Assembly: GCF_041345015.1 (NCBI RefSeq)
Contig: NZ_CP166769.1
Coordinates: 62,001-126,000, forward strand
DNA length: 64,000 nt
Reading direction: 5' to 3'
DNA from: Bartonella sp. DGB1
Lineage (GTDB): Bacteria; Pseudomonadota; Alphaproteobacteria; Rhizobiales; Rhizobiaceae
A program made the position numbers and the translations under genes. Shown piece by piece: positions 36,219 to 45,992 of the stretch. Position 1 is the first letter of the stretch, and every line of letters starts with the position of its first letter. The notes below the pieces were generated by a model. It ran no database searches, was not told the DNA's origin, and worked only from the letters and a program-made list of their open reading frames with translations.

Positions 36219-37328
36219 TTATAGTTTGTTAAAAAATTCTTTGATTTTATTTTCAGGGATATTTTCTGCTATAAAAGCGGTACCTAATTGTTTTAATAAA
36301 ATAAATTTAAATTTATTGTTATAGTTTTTTTTATCTTGAAGTAAGTAATTCCACCATTCATCTTTATTAATTTTTTTACCTTTGATTTCATTTAGAGAAG
36401 TTGGAAGTTGCATAATTTTTAGATGATTTGTTAATTTATCTATCTCTTCTTTAGAAATATAATTTAATAGCTTTGAAAATTTTAAAGCTAATAACATACC
36501 TAGTGATACCGCTTCTCCGTGAATGATTATTTTTTCATCATAATTATAATAGGCTTCCAGTATATGTGCAAAAGTATGTCCGAAATTTAACAAAGCTCTT
36601 ATATTTTTTTCTTTTTCATCTTTGGTTACTATATTTAATTTTGTTTTTATAGAATGTAAAATAAGTTGTTTGCGTTGAATTGTATCTTGTAAAAGATAAT
36701 TATTATTTTTTTCTAACCAGTTAAAAAAATTTATATCACTTATCAAAGCATATTTAACTACTTCAGCATAGCCAGCTAGTAAATGTCTATTAGGTAAACT
36801 ATTTAATAATTTTGGATCAGTTATTACTAGCTTTGGTTGATGGAAGCTTCCAATTAAATTTTTTCCATATTCGCTATTTATAGCTGTTTTGCCACCTATT
36901 GATGCATCTACTTGAGCTAATAAACTAGTGGGGATGTTAATAAAATTCATTCCACGCTTTGCTATAGAGGCAGCAAAAGCAGCTATATCTCCGATTACTC
37001 CACCACCTAGAGCTATTATTAAGTCAGATTTCAAAAAATTATGTAAGAAAATATTATTTAATATATTTTGTAGTTGTTTAAAATTTTTAGAAATTTCACC
37101 TGCTGGTAGAATATAATAATGAGTTATAAAATTTTCATTATTAAGCATATTGCATAAATTTTTTAAATATAATGGTGCAACGTTATCATCTGTTATAATC
37201 ATTATTTTACTGCTAATAGGAAAATTATTTTTAAATATTTCTCCTATTTTCTTAAATATATTGTCGCCGAATAAGATAGACGATTGTGAGTGATCAAAAT
37301 TAACAGTTATATGTTGGATCTTTTCCAT
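36219..37328 (-). CDS. aroB: 3-dehydroquinate synthase
   Basis: Second enzyme of the shikimate pathway; needs NAD and a divalent metal. The 369-residue protein has ALGGGVIGDIAAFAAS near 105-120, the RGMNFINIPTSLLAQVDASI segment with GGKTAIN, and metal-ligand regions around LLAGYAEVVKYALI, NFGHTFAH and HGEAVSLGM. Length is normal. It is one base downstream of aroK, and the pair is co-transcribed. Retention of this pathway argues against a minimal obligate intracellular lifestyle. Confidence 0.96.
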   Translation of the reverse strand: MEKIQHITVNFDHSQSSILFGDNIFKKIGEIFKNNFPISSKIMIITDDNVAPLYLKNLCNMLNNENFITHYYILPAGEISKNFKQLQNILNNIFLHNFLKSDLIIALGGGVIGDIAAFAASIAKRGMNFINIPTSLLAQVDASIGGKTAINSEYGKNLIGSFHQPKLVITDPKLLNSLPNRHLLAGYAEVVKYALISDINFFNWLEKNNNYLLQDTIQRKQLILHSIKTKLNIVTKDEKEKNIRALLNFGHTFAHILEAYYNYDEKIIIHGEAVSLGMLLALKFSKLLNYISKEEIDKLTNHLKIMQLPTSLNEIKGKKINKDEWWNYLLQDKKNYNNKFKFILLKQLGTAFIAENIPENKIKEFFNKL

Positions 37329-37329
37329 A

Positions 37330-37923
37330 TTAGCCTAAATTGATTTTAGTTATATATTGTTGTAGTTTGATTAGCAGTGTTTCAGTAATTATTTTTGTGT
37401 TCTGACTATTGGTATTTATTCTTATATCTGCGGTTTGATATATTGGATTTCTTTGTTGTAGTAAAGTTTCAAAGATTAAGGTTGGATTTTCAGCATTTAA
37501 TAAAGGTCTCGTTGGTCTTAAAGCAATGCGTTGTAATAAAATATTTTTATCAGCTTCTAGACAAATAGAAATAGCATTTTTAGTTATATGATTTCTGATA
37601 ATAGGGTTAATAAAAGCTCCACCTCCTATTGATAATATTATAGGTTTTTCTTTTAATAGACGTTGTATAACTAGATTTTCTATTCTACGAAATTCTTCTT
37701 CCCCATATTTTTGGAATATTTCTGCAACCGAGAATCTAGATATCATTTCAATCTCTTTATCACTATCCTTGAAAGGAATCTCTAGTAACTTAGCTAATAA
37801 CTTTCCAATAGTAGTTTTACCTACGCCCATCATTCCAACTAGAACAATTGAATGATTCTTTAGTTGTTTATGTAAAACTTCTTTACTGTATTTATCAATC
37901 TTGCTAATCTCTATTTGTTTCAC
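37330..37923 (-). CDS. aroK: Shikimate kinase
   Basis: Phosphorylates shikimate at the 3-OH with ATP. The 197-residue protein has the Walker A GMMGVGKTTIGK near 30-41, DSDKEIEMISRFSVAEIF with the shikimate-binding aspartate, GEEEFRRIE, and LSIGGGAF near 97-104, plus the LID region QRIALRPTRPLL. It is transcribed towards aroB. xerD is divergent on the other side, an arrangement seen in many alphaproteobacteria. Confidence 0.95.
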   Translation of the reverse strand: MKQIEISKIDKYSKEVLHKQLKNHSIVLVGMMGVGKTTIGKLLAKLLEIPFKDSDKEIEMISRFSVAEIFQKYGEEEFRRIENLVIQRLLKEKPIILSIGGGAFINPIIRNHITKNAISICLEADKNILLQRIALRPTRPLLNAENPTLIFETLLQQRNPIYQTADIRINTNSQNTKIITETLLIKLQQYITKINLG

Positions 37924-38017
37924 GATCTACGCGCCTGAGTGATTTTATTAACGGGTTAATTTTAGCTATTATATCTTAAAATTATATATAACCAAATTTT
38001 TTATTTGGAGAAGAAAA

Positions 38018-38962
38018 TTGTTAAATTTGCAAGTGATAGAATGTAAAATAGAAGAATTTTTGGAGATGATGGCCGCTGAAAGAGGTGTAACTACTAACAC
38101 GATTTTAGCTTACCGCAGCGATTTAATAAAATATTGTTCTATTCTAACCTCCAAAGGTATAGATCCTTTGAATGCCACGGAAAAAGATATAGAGAGTTTT
38201 TTTTCTATTATAAATCAGCAGCAATTTTCTATTACTAGCCAATTAAGGTTGTTATCAGTGTTAAAGCAGTTTTTTATGTTTCTTTTATTAGAAAATAAAG
38301 CTAAAGAAAATCCTTTAAGACATATCTCTGCTCCTAAGAAACCTTTAATAGTTCCTAAGTTTTTATCACAAAAGCAAATTAATTCCTTAATAGATTTCGC
38401 CTATCAAGAAACTAAAAAATACGAATACCCTGAAAAAAAAGGATATAAAAAAATGCAATTTTACTGTTTGGTAGAACTTTTATATGCTACAGGAATGCGT
38501 GTCTCAGAATTAGTTTCTTTACCTATTACTGCTGTTAATTTTTATGATTCTATTATTTTAATATATGGAAAAGGGGGTAGAGAAAGATATGTACCATTAA
38601 ATGATAAAGCAATAGATACTTTAAAAATTTGGTTAAAGTGGAGAAGTTTATCTAAAAAGGCAAAATCTAAATTTTTATTTCCTGCAAATGGTGTCGATGG
38701 GCATTTGTGTCGTCAAGTATTTGCTAGGGAATTAAAAAAAGCAGCTATAAAGGTTAATATTAACCCGGAATTAGTTTCTCCTCATTTATTCAGACATGCT
38801 TTTGCAAGTCATTTACTTCAAAACGGGGCAGATTTACGTTTTATTCAACAATTGTTAGGACATGCTGATATAGCGACAACACAAATTTACACCTATATTT
38901 TAGAAGATAAAATACAAAAGTTAATAGAAACTTATCATCCTCTTGCAACTTCTAATAAATAA
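38018..38962 (+). CDS. xerD: Tyrosine recombinase XerD
   Basis: Site-specific recombinase that resolves chromosome dimers at dif with XerC. The 314-residue protein has the SAM-like N-terminal domain (about 1-100) and the catalytic domain with R161 (ATGMRVSELVSL), K185, H256 and R259 (HLFRH), H282 (LLGHADIATT) and tyrosine Y291 or Y293 (QIYTYI). It starts at TTG, with GGAGAAGA upstream. Genome position next to aroK, not a prophage, supports a housekeeping XerD. XerC is not in the window. Confidence 0.92.
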   Translation: MLNLQVIECKIEEFLEMMAAERGVTTNTILAYRSDLIKYCSILTSKGIDPLNATEKDIESFFSIINQQQFSITSQLRLLSVLKQFFMFLLLENKAKENPLRHISAPKKPLIVPKFLSQKQINSLIDFAYQETKKYEYPEKKGYKKMQFYCLVELLYATGMRVSELVSLPITAVNFYDSIILIYGKGGRERYVPLNDKAIDTLKIWLKWRSLSKKAKSKFLFPANGVDGHLCRQVFARELKKAAIKVNINPELVSPHLFRHAFASHLLQNGADLRFIQQLLGHADIATTQIYTYILEDKIQKLIETYHPLATSNK

Positions 38963-39028
38963 ACGTAATTATTGCCTAAATTAAATTTTTGTCTTATAAT
39001 AAACTAGAAATTAATGGATGGAAAAGAT

Positions 39029-39982
39029 ATGTATAACTACCTTGAGTTTGAAAAATCTATCGCTGATGTAGATGGTAAGATTCTGGAACTAAAAAAAATG
39101 TCAGAAGAGGGCAATAGCCTGAATATGTCAGAGGAAATAGAACGGCTGGAACAAAAGTCAGCACAAGCTATGCATGATCTATATAGCAATTTAACTGCTT
39201 GGCAAAAAACTCAGGTGGCTCGACATCCTGATCGTCCACATTTTTTGCATTATGCTGAAAGATTATTTACTGACTTTACTCCATTGGCAGGTGATCGTAA
39301 ATTTGCAGAAGATTCTGCTTTACAAGCTGGATTTGCTAGATTTAGAGGACAAGCAGTTGCTTTTTTAGGTCTGGAAAAAGGGCATGATACTGAAAGTCGT
39401 ATGTATTATAATTTTGGCTCGGCTAGACCAGAAGGATATCGTAAAGCTGTAAGAATTATGCAATTAGCACAAAGATTTAAATTACCAATTATCTCATTAG
39501 TAGATACTGCTGGTGCTTATCCTGGCGTTAGTGCAGAAGAAAGAGGTCAGGCAGAGGCTATTGCTAGATCAACTGAAATGATGCTGAGTTTAAATGTCCC
39601 CGTGGTTGCGGTTATTATTGGTGAAGGCGGCTCTGGAGGCGCTATTGCGATTGCTGCAGCTAATAAGGTCTATATGTTAGAACATTCTATATATTCGGTT
39701 ATTTCACCAGAAGGGGCCGCCTCTATCTTGTGGAGAGATGCAGCTAAAGCAAAAGATGCTGCAGATAATATGAAAATAACAGCGCAGGATTTATTAAATC
39801 TTAAAGTTATTGATGGTATCATACCAGAACCTATTGGCGGTGCTCATCGGGCGGCAATGCATGTTATTGATTCTGCTGGAGATATAATTGCTAAAGCACT
39901 AGAAGATCTTAATCTTATGAGTGGTGATGCTTTAAAACGTCAACGGTGGGAAAAGTTTTTAGCTATAGGACGTAATTTATAA
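39029..39982 (+). CDS. accA: Acetyl-CoA carboxylase carboxyltransferase subunit alpha
   Basis: Part of the heteromeric enzyme that makes malonyl-CoA, the first step of fatty acid synthesis. The protein of about 317 residues starts MYNYLEFEKSIADVDGKI, the family N-terminus; the ATG at 39029 follows GGATGGA and is preferred to the in-frame ATG at 39014. It has RMYYNFGSARPEGYRKA (near 119-135), SLVDTAGAYPG, and the GEGGSGGAIAIA carboxyltransferase loop. Length is normal. accD and the biotin subunits are elsewhere. Confidence 0.96.
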   Translation: MYNYLEFEKSIADVDGKILELKKMSEEGNSLNMSEEIERLEQKSAQAMHDLYSNLTAWQKTQVARHPDRPHFLHYAERLFTDFTPLAGDRKFAEDSALQAGFARFRGQAVAFLGLEKGHDTESRMYYNFGSARPEGYRKAVRIMQLAQRFKLPIISLVDTAGAYPGVSAEERGQAEAIARSTEMMLSLNVPVVAVIIGEGGSGGAIAIAAANKVYMLEHSIYSVISPEGAASILWRDAAKAKDAADNMKITAQDLLNLKVIDGIIPEPIGGAHRAAMHVIDSAGDIIAKALEDLNLMSGDALKRQRWEKFLAIGRNL

Positions 39983-39988
39983 TTTGAA

Positions 39989-41179
39989 TTAACTTCTATG
40001 TTTTTTTGCTAGTTTAGGTGATCTTGTTGTTGGAGATGAATTTTTCTTTTTCTCCTCTTTGATGGTCTTTTTTTCTGAGTTAATTTTTAAAATATAGGGT
40101 AGTGATACGGTGTGTGTTTCTTCTATAGGAGGATTTATATATTGGCTGTTTAATATTAATTGTCTATTTTTTGTAAATATATCTTTTGGGCGTTGATGTT
40201 TAATTTTACCGCATATTTTTTCTCTAATTGAGACTACTTTGGTAGGTGTTTCACTATTATTTGGTTGTAATTGATTTAATTTTGGTAGATATTTACTGTC
40301 TTTAATATTAGTAAAAGATTCTTCTAATAATTTAGCAGTTTTTTCTGCTCTTTCTGTTTGAGACTCATTACCTAAAGTTATAACTATTAATGTATTTTCA
40401 TTTCTTGTAGCTGAAGTTATCATGTTAAAACCAGAATCACAAGTAAAACCGGTTTTCATGCCATTAGCGCCGGTAAATCTACCTATTAATGGATTTGTAT
40501 TAGTTAGTTTTTTATTGTCTATCTCTACTTGTGCTATACCTAGATAATGTCGATATTGTGGAAATTCTCGCCATATATTTATTGCTAGAATAGCTAAATC
40601 ATAAGCCGTTGAATAGTTGTTGGCGCTAGGAAGACCTGAAGGATTGTCAAAATTGCTATTATCCATACCGATTAATTTAGCTACTTTATTCATTAAGGTA
40701 GCGAATCCCGCAGTAGAACCTGCGATATTTTCAGCCAAGGCTATAGCAACATCATTAGCAGACCTAGTTAATAAGGCTTTTATCGCTGTATCTACGGAAA
40801 TAATTTCTCCTTCTTTATAACCAATCTTTGTTGGACTAACGTTACTAGCATTTTTTGATATAATGATAGGATCATTAAGAGAAATTTGATTTTGATCAAC
40901 TAATATTAGAACAACAAAAGCAGTCATTAATTTGGTAAGCGATGCTGGATACCAGCGTTGAAATATATTTTTTTGATGAAAAATAGTTAAATTATATGGG
41001 TCTATAACTAAAATAGGGGCGACTATATTTTGCTTAGAAGTAGGTTTAACTAAATTATTTTGTAATTTAGAATTAGTTAATTCTTTGCTATATGTTATTG
41101 GTGTGATAAGTAAAAAACATAGTAAATTTACGATAAATATGATGTAAATATGTTTTTTATTAAACACTAAAGCCTCCAT
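39989..41179 (-). CDS. D-alanyl-D-alanine carboxypeptidase (DacA/PBP5-like)
   Basis: Exported serine peptidase that trims peptidoglycan pentapeptides. The 396-residue protein has an N-terminal membrane/signal segment (about 10-30) and the three penicillin-binding motifs: SLTK (S80, K83), SAN (140-142) and KTG (242-244). After about residue 275 the sequence becomes basic and low-complexity, ending in TTRSPKLAKKHRS, instead of the usual second domain and amphipathic anchor. Its presence implies a cell wall. Convergent with accA, 6 bases apart. Confidence 0.9.
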   Translation of the reverse strand: MEALVFNKKHIYIIFIVNLLCFLLITPITYSKELTNSKLQNNLVKPTSKQNIVAPILVIDPYNLTIFHQKNIFQRWYPASLTKLMTAFVVLILVDQNQISLNDPIIISKNASNVSPTKIGYKEGEIISVDTAIKALLTRSANDVAIALAENIAGSTAGFATLMNKVAKLIGMDNSNFDNPSGLPSANNYSTAYDLAILAINIWREFPQYRHYLGIAQVEIDNKKLTNTNPLIGRFTGANGMKTGFTCDSGFNMITSATRNENTLIVITLGNESQTERAEKTAKLLEESFTNIKDSKYLPKLNQLQPNNSETPTKVVSIREKICGKIKHQRPKDIFTKNRQLILNSQYINPPIEETHTVSLPYILKINSEKKTIKEEKKKNSSPTTRSPKLAKKHRS

Positions 41180-41755
41180 AACTAAGTTTTATATTTAAGT
41201 TATTAAGGGCTTAATAGTTCCTTGTGTATTGATCTTTTTGGAGTTAGAGAGGTTTATTAGCTCAGTTAATTCAGATATTAATATTAAATAATTTTTATAA
41301 AAATAAGTTATTTAATATAACTTAATAATTAGTGACGTGGTTAACTTTTATATTAATTCAGTTATGGTTAAGGTTGGATTTTGATTGTTAGGAATATAAC
41401 TGAAAGTTTTTATCTTAAAAAAATATTTTAATTTCTTCTAGCAAAAATAGGTTATAAGTCTTTTAATAAAGCAGTATTAAAAAATAAAAGAACATTAGAA
41501 TATTTTAAATAAATATACTTATAATAAATATTTATTTATGCTAAAGTGACTTATATAGATGCTTTATTTAATGGTGAAAATATTTTTTAAAACAATAAAT
41601 TAATTTCAATTTTACAGAATAGCAAGAAATAATTGAATTATTAATTAAGGAAATTATAAAATGGAAATTAAAATTAATTAGGTCAAATATTTATCCTCAC
41701 TTCATTTATGACGTTTTACATTATCTCAAAAGAACAACTAAATATATAAAACAAA
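41180..41755. other. 576-base AT-rich gap
   Basis: No gene is supported. A six-codon ATG frame after an AAGGAA site (41661-41681) could be a trivial leader or chance. Short protein-like stretches near 41440-41630 read as broken frames. The DacA promoter should lie at the left end, and the 41756 gene promoter at the right, but neither is clear. Confidence 0.4.
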
Positions 41756-42334
41756 ATGAAAAATAAAATGACTAAAGTACAAAAGAAAATCAAAACACCA
41801 AAAAAGAAGATAGTAGATCCAGCTTTGGTTTTTAAAAAAGCTTTAGCTATCTCTATTATTATACCTTTTTTATATATAACTAGAACTATAATAAATTTAT
41901 TTTCATCTATTTTTAATATGATTAGTAATTTTTGTAGAAATATTTTGCCTATATTAGTAATGATATCATTTCTTGTGATTGATCTTCCGGTAGCTTTGGG
42001 GTTTGATTTTAAAAAACATTTTGGTTTTGATTTAGCAAAAGATATAGACTTATTTAGCAGTATATTTGGTGCATATCTTCCTAAAAGTCTTAGTATATTT
42101 TTAACAAAAACTCTAATTACTATTCTAATAGTAAGTATCTTTGAAACGATACATAAATTATTTTTAGATATAATAATTAAAGCATATACTGTATTAAATG
42201 AATGTCATTATTATATAAACGATAATTGGATTTATGAAAAACAATATAAAGACGTAAAAGAAGAGGGTAATAATTTAATAACAGATGAGACAGACTATAA
42301 AAGCATAACCAAAACAGATGCTATACATAATTAA
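41756..42334 (+). CDS. Hypothetical AT-rich membrane protein
   Basis: Not recognised. The 192-residue protein starts with a strongly basic stretch (KTPKKKIVD), has hydrophobic segments near 29-52, 61-80 and 109-132, and ends in a polar acidic tail. A ribosome-binding site is not evident. Codon content is extremely AT-rich. It stands alone between two gaps of almost 600 bases. It could be a decaying or rapidly evolving gene. Confidence 0.45.
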   Translation: MKNKMTKVQKKIKTPKKKIVDPALVFKKALAISIIIPFLYITRTIINLFSSIFNMISNFCRNILPILVMISFLVIDLPVALGFDFKKHFGFDLAKDIDLFSSIFGAYLPKSLSIFLTKTLITILIVSIFETIHKLFLDIIIKAYTVLNECHYYINDNWIYEKQYKDVKEEGNNLITDETDYKSITKTDAIHN

Positions 42335-42913
42335 ATTGATTGGTTATCGTAATTTAATAGTTAATCAGAGTTTATGTTAATTTAAATTTGAATTATTAAA
42401 GCTTGTCATTAATCATTATACAAAAGCTCGACTTGAAAAATGAAGTCAGTCGTTGTTCTGCAATTATCGATACAATAATATTTCTTTATTAGATTGTATT
42501 TGGTATAGTTATTGGAATATTTCTCTATACTCTTTATCTAGTGATAATTACTTAGTATAAATCTTATTGATTAAATATTCTATATATTAGAATTGAGCAA
42601 GAATTGAGTGACCTTGCAATAGTTTTAGGAGACAATATGCACTTGTGTCTGATTCTGGTTTAAATAGGGTCAGGTGTTTTAGTTAGATTTAAGTAAGAAT
42701 TATGTAAATCCTAATTGGAAACAATTTAAGGTCAAAAGAAGAGAGACTATTATAAAGAGCAGAGAAACATCTTATATTTATGTCGAGGGAAATATTGGTA
42801 TTCTATTAATAAGTTACATAGTTTAAATATATATCTAATTTAAAGAGCTTATTATACTAAAATTATCCTTTAAGTTATCTATCTATTAATTAATAGAAAG
42901 GTTTATATATTAA
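42335..42913. other. 579-base gap without a supported gene
   Basis: AT-rich with scattered protein-like broken frames (one near 42430-42560 reads LDLKNEVSRCSAIIDTIIFL, then shifts to a hydrophobic stretch). An 18-base sequence, ATAATTACTTAGTATAAA (42544-42561), recurs at 46140-46157. No RNA gene was recognised. Confidence 0.4.
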
Positions 42914-44002
42914 ATGTCGCTTTCTATTTCTTTAACTGAAGCTAGGGCAATAGCGGTTGCAAGCCAGGGATTTGGTTTGGATAATGTGTCGTTGAGACGT
43001 ATCTTTGAAAGAGTAAAATCTATTCAGCTTGATCCTTTAAAAGCTGTTCGTGAATCTCATGAGCTTGTATGTTTATCTCGTGGTTTATCGCTTACAGAGG
43101 CGCGCTTGATTTTAACTCAAGAGAGCGCTTTTCCCGTTTTTACTTTCCCGGGTCATGCTATGGCTATTTTACCGCTTTCTTTTTGGCCGTGGTTTGCATT
43201 TATGCGTAGACGAATACGGGTTAACGGTTGGCGAGGTCCTGATGTTAATGCAGCTGCATTATGTGCTGTACGCGAACTTTTACATGAAAAAAAGGGGGTA
43301 ACAGTAAAAGATTTTCCGAAAGCGAATGGATCGGGGTGGAATCGGTTATCTCCATGGCGTACTGCTGCTGAGTGGTTGTTATGGACGGGCGAAGCAGTTT
43401 CAACAACTCGCGATGGTACCCGTCGTATATATAGGTTAGCACAGGATAGTATTCCTGCTGGATTGTTTAATTTTGAACCCTCTGATGATGAGTGTTTCTC
43501 GTATCTTATTCAAGCAGCAATTGATGCACTTGGTGTTGCTACTGTAGAGGATATTGCTGATTATTTTCGTTTGCCTCGAGCGGTCGTTAAAAATACGTTA
43601 GAGCAACTTGATTGCTTAAAAGGCACCGTTGAGGGGTGGAAACAGCCGGTATGGCTATCTCGCCGTGCTGAGGAACTAGCATTATTAAAATTAGATAATA
43701 TAACTCTTCTTTCTCCATTTGATTCTCTTGTTTGGTATCGTCCAAGGTTACATAGGCTTTTTAGCAAACTATATAAATTAGAGTCTTATAAGCCTGCTCA
43801 TAGTCGTTATTTTGGTCATTATTTTATGCCCATTTTATGGGGGACAAAAATTGTAGGACGTATTGCTCCGCGTCGTTGTAATAACAAAATATGGATAGAA
43901 GCACACGAATTGGATGCTGGTATAGATTGTACAATTATGGAAAATATACAAGATATTTTGCAAAAATGGGGTGAAGCTTCAGTATCTTTCGGGACTTCCT
44001 AA
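42914..44002 (+). CDS. Winged-helix DNA glycosylase, YcaQ/AlkX-like
   Basis: A 362-residue protein of the HTH_42 (YcaQ/AlkZ) family, DNA glycosylases that remove bulky N-alkyl adducts and unhook interstrand crosslinks. The N-terminal IQLDPLKAVRESHELVCLSRG gives a Q38-x-D40 motif as in the E. coli YcaQ type; later the family hallmark LLSPFDSLVWYRPRLHRLF (about 272-290) and the FMPILWGTKIVGRI ending are clear. Its G+C is higher than that of neighbours and it sits alone between gaps, suggesting horizontal gain. Ribosome-binding site AGAAAGG. Confidence 0.88.
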   Translation: MSLSISLTEARAIAVASQGFGLDNVSLRRIFERVKSIQLDPLKAVRESHELVCLSRGLSLTEARLILTQESAFPVFTFPGHAMAILPLSFWPWFAFMRRRIRVNGWRGPDVNAAALCAVRELLHEKKGVTVKDFPKANGSGWNRLSPWRTAAEWLLWTGEAVSTTRDGTRRIYRLAQDSIPAGLFNFEPSDDECFSYLIQAAIDALGVATVEDIADYFRLPRAVVKNTLEQLDCLKGTVEGWKQPVWLSRRAEELALLKLDNITLLSPFDSLVWYRPRLHRLFSKLYKLESYKPAHSRYFGHYFMPILWGTKIVGRIAPRRCNNKIWIEAHELDAGIDCTIMENIQDILQKWGEASVSFGTS

Positions 44003-44708
44003 AGACAAATAACTTATGCATAAGATCTAGATTACTTATCAAAATTTTTTCGTTAGATGAGGATTTTCAGCTTTATTACTAACAGCCTCAAGTAGCCGCG
44101 TTTTTATCTTTTGTTTTTTAGCTTAATAGTATTTTTGTGTAATGCAATAACTACTTATTGTTAAGGTGTTTATGTTTATCAGTTCTGCGGTAAGTCTTTG
44201 GTGATGACATTATATATATCGTTATGAAGTTATAATCATAGTTTTGTTTTTTGTATATTTTGGATAGTTGTTTTTGTAAGTAGCGTTTATTTTTTATGTG
44301 GCTATAGGTAATTAATTAGATTCCGTATGCACGCCAATAGGCGCAGTGGTACACTATTCTAATATTGTCGTTGGGGGTTTAATTTGGTTAACATAAAAAT
44401 ATAGCTAAAAATGACTGGGGTTATATCTGTTTTATTTTATATTACTAAGCTTTAAGTATTATTATATTTGTCTTTGCTATCGATACTGGTAATAATATCT
44501 CATACGCGCGTAGCTTGTTGGACTCGCCGATCAGCATATTTTATGGTGGAATTTTGCGGATTTAAGTTTAACAAGCAGAGGTGGCAGCAAATTAAAATTA
44601 CAGATTTTATAATTCTTTTACTTAAATAATAGATAATAGTTTTCTAGTAAATATTTTAACTTTAAAGGTTAGTTTATAAGATTTCTACCTTTTTAGTAAA
44701 TAAAAATT
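44003..44708. other. 706-base gap with coding remnants
   Basis: No intact gene. Protein-like broken frames run on the plus strand: near 44320-44400 (TPIGAVVHYSNIVVGGLIWL) and near 44461-44640 (FAIDTGNNISYARSLLDSPI, then, after a one-base shift, FNKQRWQQIKITDFIILLLK). These look like pieces of a decayed membrane-protein gene. They end shortly before the convergent MFS gene. Confidence 0.4.
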
Positions 44709-45935
44709 TTAATTATTTTTTACTTTTTTTGATGCAAGTTCATCTAGTGACCAAATAGTAGGAACGGTAATAATAAAAGCTATAATCAATATACTAGAAA
44801 CTAAAATTGCTATAGATTTTAATGATAAAATTGTGCCTAAAATAGAAACTAGAAAACTTCCAAGAGGTAGCCCTGTATATCCTATAACTCTAAATGCAGA
44901 ATTAGCACGACCTAAGAGATTTTTGGGTGTTAAACTTTGTCTAAGAGGTGTGATGGCAATTAACCAAAAACTCAACCCTACTCCAGCCATGAATATAGCA
45001 ATCCAAACTACAAGAACAGATTTTGAAAAAGCAGGAACTAGCAAAATCATAATTGTTCCAATAATATCAATTATAATGGCTAAACGGATAGAAAAATTAT
45101 TGAAAAATTGTAAACAAAGACATCCAAACATAGTGCCCAGTGCATAAGCTGAGAGCATTATACCATATTTTTGAATAGATAAGCCGAGATAATTTGCATC
45201 TGTTATAAATACTATTAGAGAGCCCATAAAAGCTCCAAAAACCAGGGAAAGGAAAAAAGTTATTGTAGTTATAGAAAAAATAATTTTATTTGAATATAAA
45301 AAAGAAAAACCGCTAAAAATATATTTTATACTGATAGCGTTATTTTCTTCATTATTAGATAGCTTTTTATTTAAAGCAATAGATAAAGTTAACAATGACA
45401 AAATTAATAAAAATCCAATAAATAAGAAAAATAAAAATATATTATCTATAATAAAACCAGTTGCAATTATAGGGCTAATAAATGAAGATACACCTAATTC
45501 CATAAATATAACTAAAGAATAAAATTTATATAAATCTTTATTTTTCATAATTAATGGTGGAATAGTGAGCAAAAGCGACTCGATAAAAACAACTATTATT
45601 CCAGAAAAAATAGAATATATAAAAATGTAATATGTTATATCTAGATTAAAAAATAATATAAGGATATTTACAGCATAAAGAAAAATAAACAGAAAAATAA
45701 ATATTCTAGTTGTAGATAATATTTTATATCTATCAAATAATACTCCAAAGAAAATACCAAATATAGGCCAAGATAATAAAAAAAACGTCTGACTTAAACT
45801 TATGTAGGATAGATCATATCCATACATTTTAGATATTATTGGTATAGAAGTTTTTATAAAACCGTTGACAAATGATAATAGTATTACTGTTATACATAGA
45901 TACCTTATGTTTCTATCTTTAAAAAGAAACATCAT
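44709..45935 (-). CDS. MFS transporter
   Basis: A 408-residue major facilitator protein with about 12 helices. The motif-A loop is seen as GIFFGVLFDRYK near 57-68 (G-x-x-x-D-R). A second copy-like loop occurs after helix 8. It resembles the MFS_1 efflux-type carriers with a late GLPLGSFLVSILGT segment near 355-368. Composition is very AT-rich. A perfect 15-bp inverted repeat lies 25 bases upstream of its start, possibly an operator. Substrate is unknown. Confidence 0.8.
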   Translation of the reverse strand: MMFLFKDRNIRYLCITVILLSFVNGFIKTSIPIISKMYGYDLSYISLSQTFFLLSWPIFGIFFGVLFDRYKILSTTRIFIFLFIFLYAVNILILFFNLDITYYIFIYSIFSGIIVVFIESLLLTIPPLIMKNKDLYKFYSLVIFMELGVSSFISPIIATGFIIDNIFLFFLFIGFLLILSLLTLSIALNKKLSNNEENNAISIKYIFSGFSFLYSNKIIFSITTITFFLSLVFGAFMGSLIVFITDANYLGLSIQKYGIMLSAYALGTMFGCLCLQFFNNFSIRLAIIIDIIGTIMILLVPAFSKSVLVVWIAIFMAGVGLSFWLIAITPLRQSLTPKNLLGRANSAFRVIGYTGLPLGSFLVSILGTILSLKSIAILVSSILIIAFIITVPTIWSLDELASKKVKNN

Positions 45936-45959
45936 AATTAGCTCTCATGAAATACAATC

Positions 45960-45992
45960 GCAATCACTAAACATATAATGTTTAGTGATTGC
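45960..45992. promoter_or_regulatory. Perfect 15-bp inverted repeat upstream of an MFS gene
   Basis: GCAATCACTAAACAT, then ATA, then ATGTTTAGTGATTGC. It begins 25 bases upstream of the 45935 start. Size and symmetry fit an operator for a dimeric repressor (for example TetR-like), but there is no regulator gene next to it and no T-run, so a terminator is less likely. Function is inference. Confidence 0.5.

Noticed and set aside
44833-45147. 104-codon plus-strand ORF
   Set aside because: It is fully antisense to the MFS gene at 44709-45935, whose reading is clearly transporter-like.
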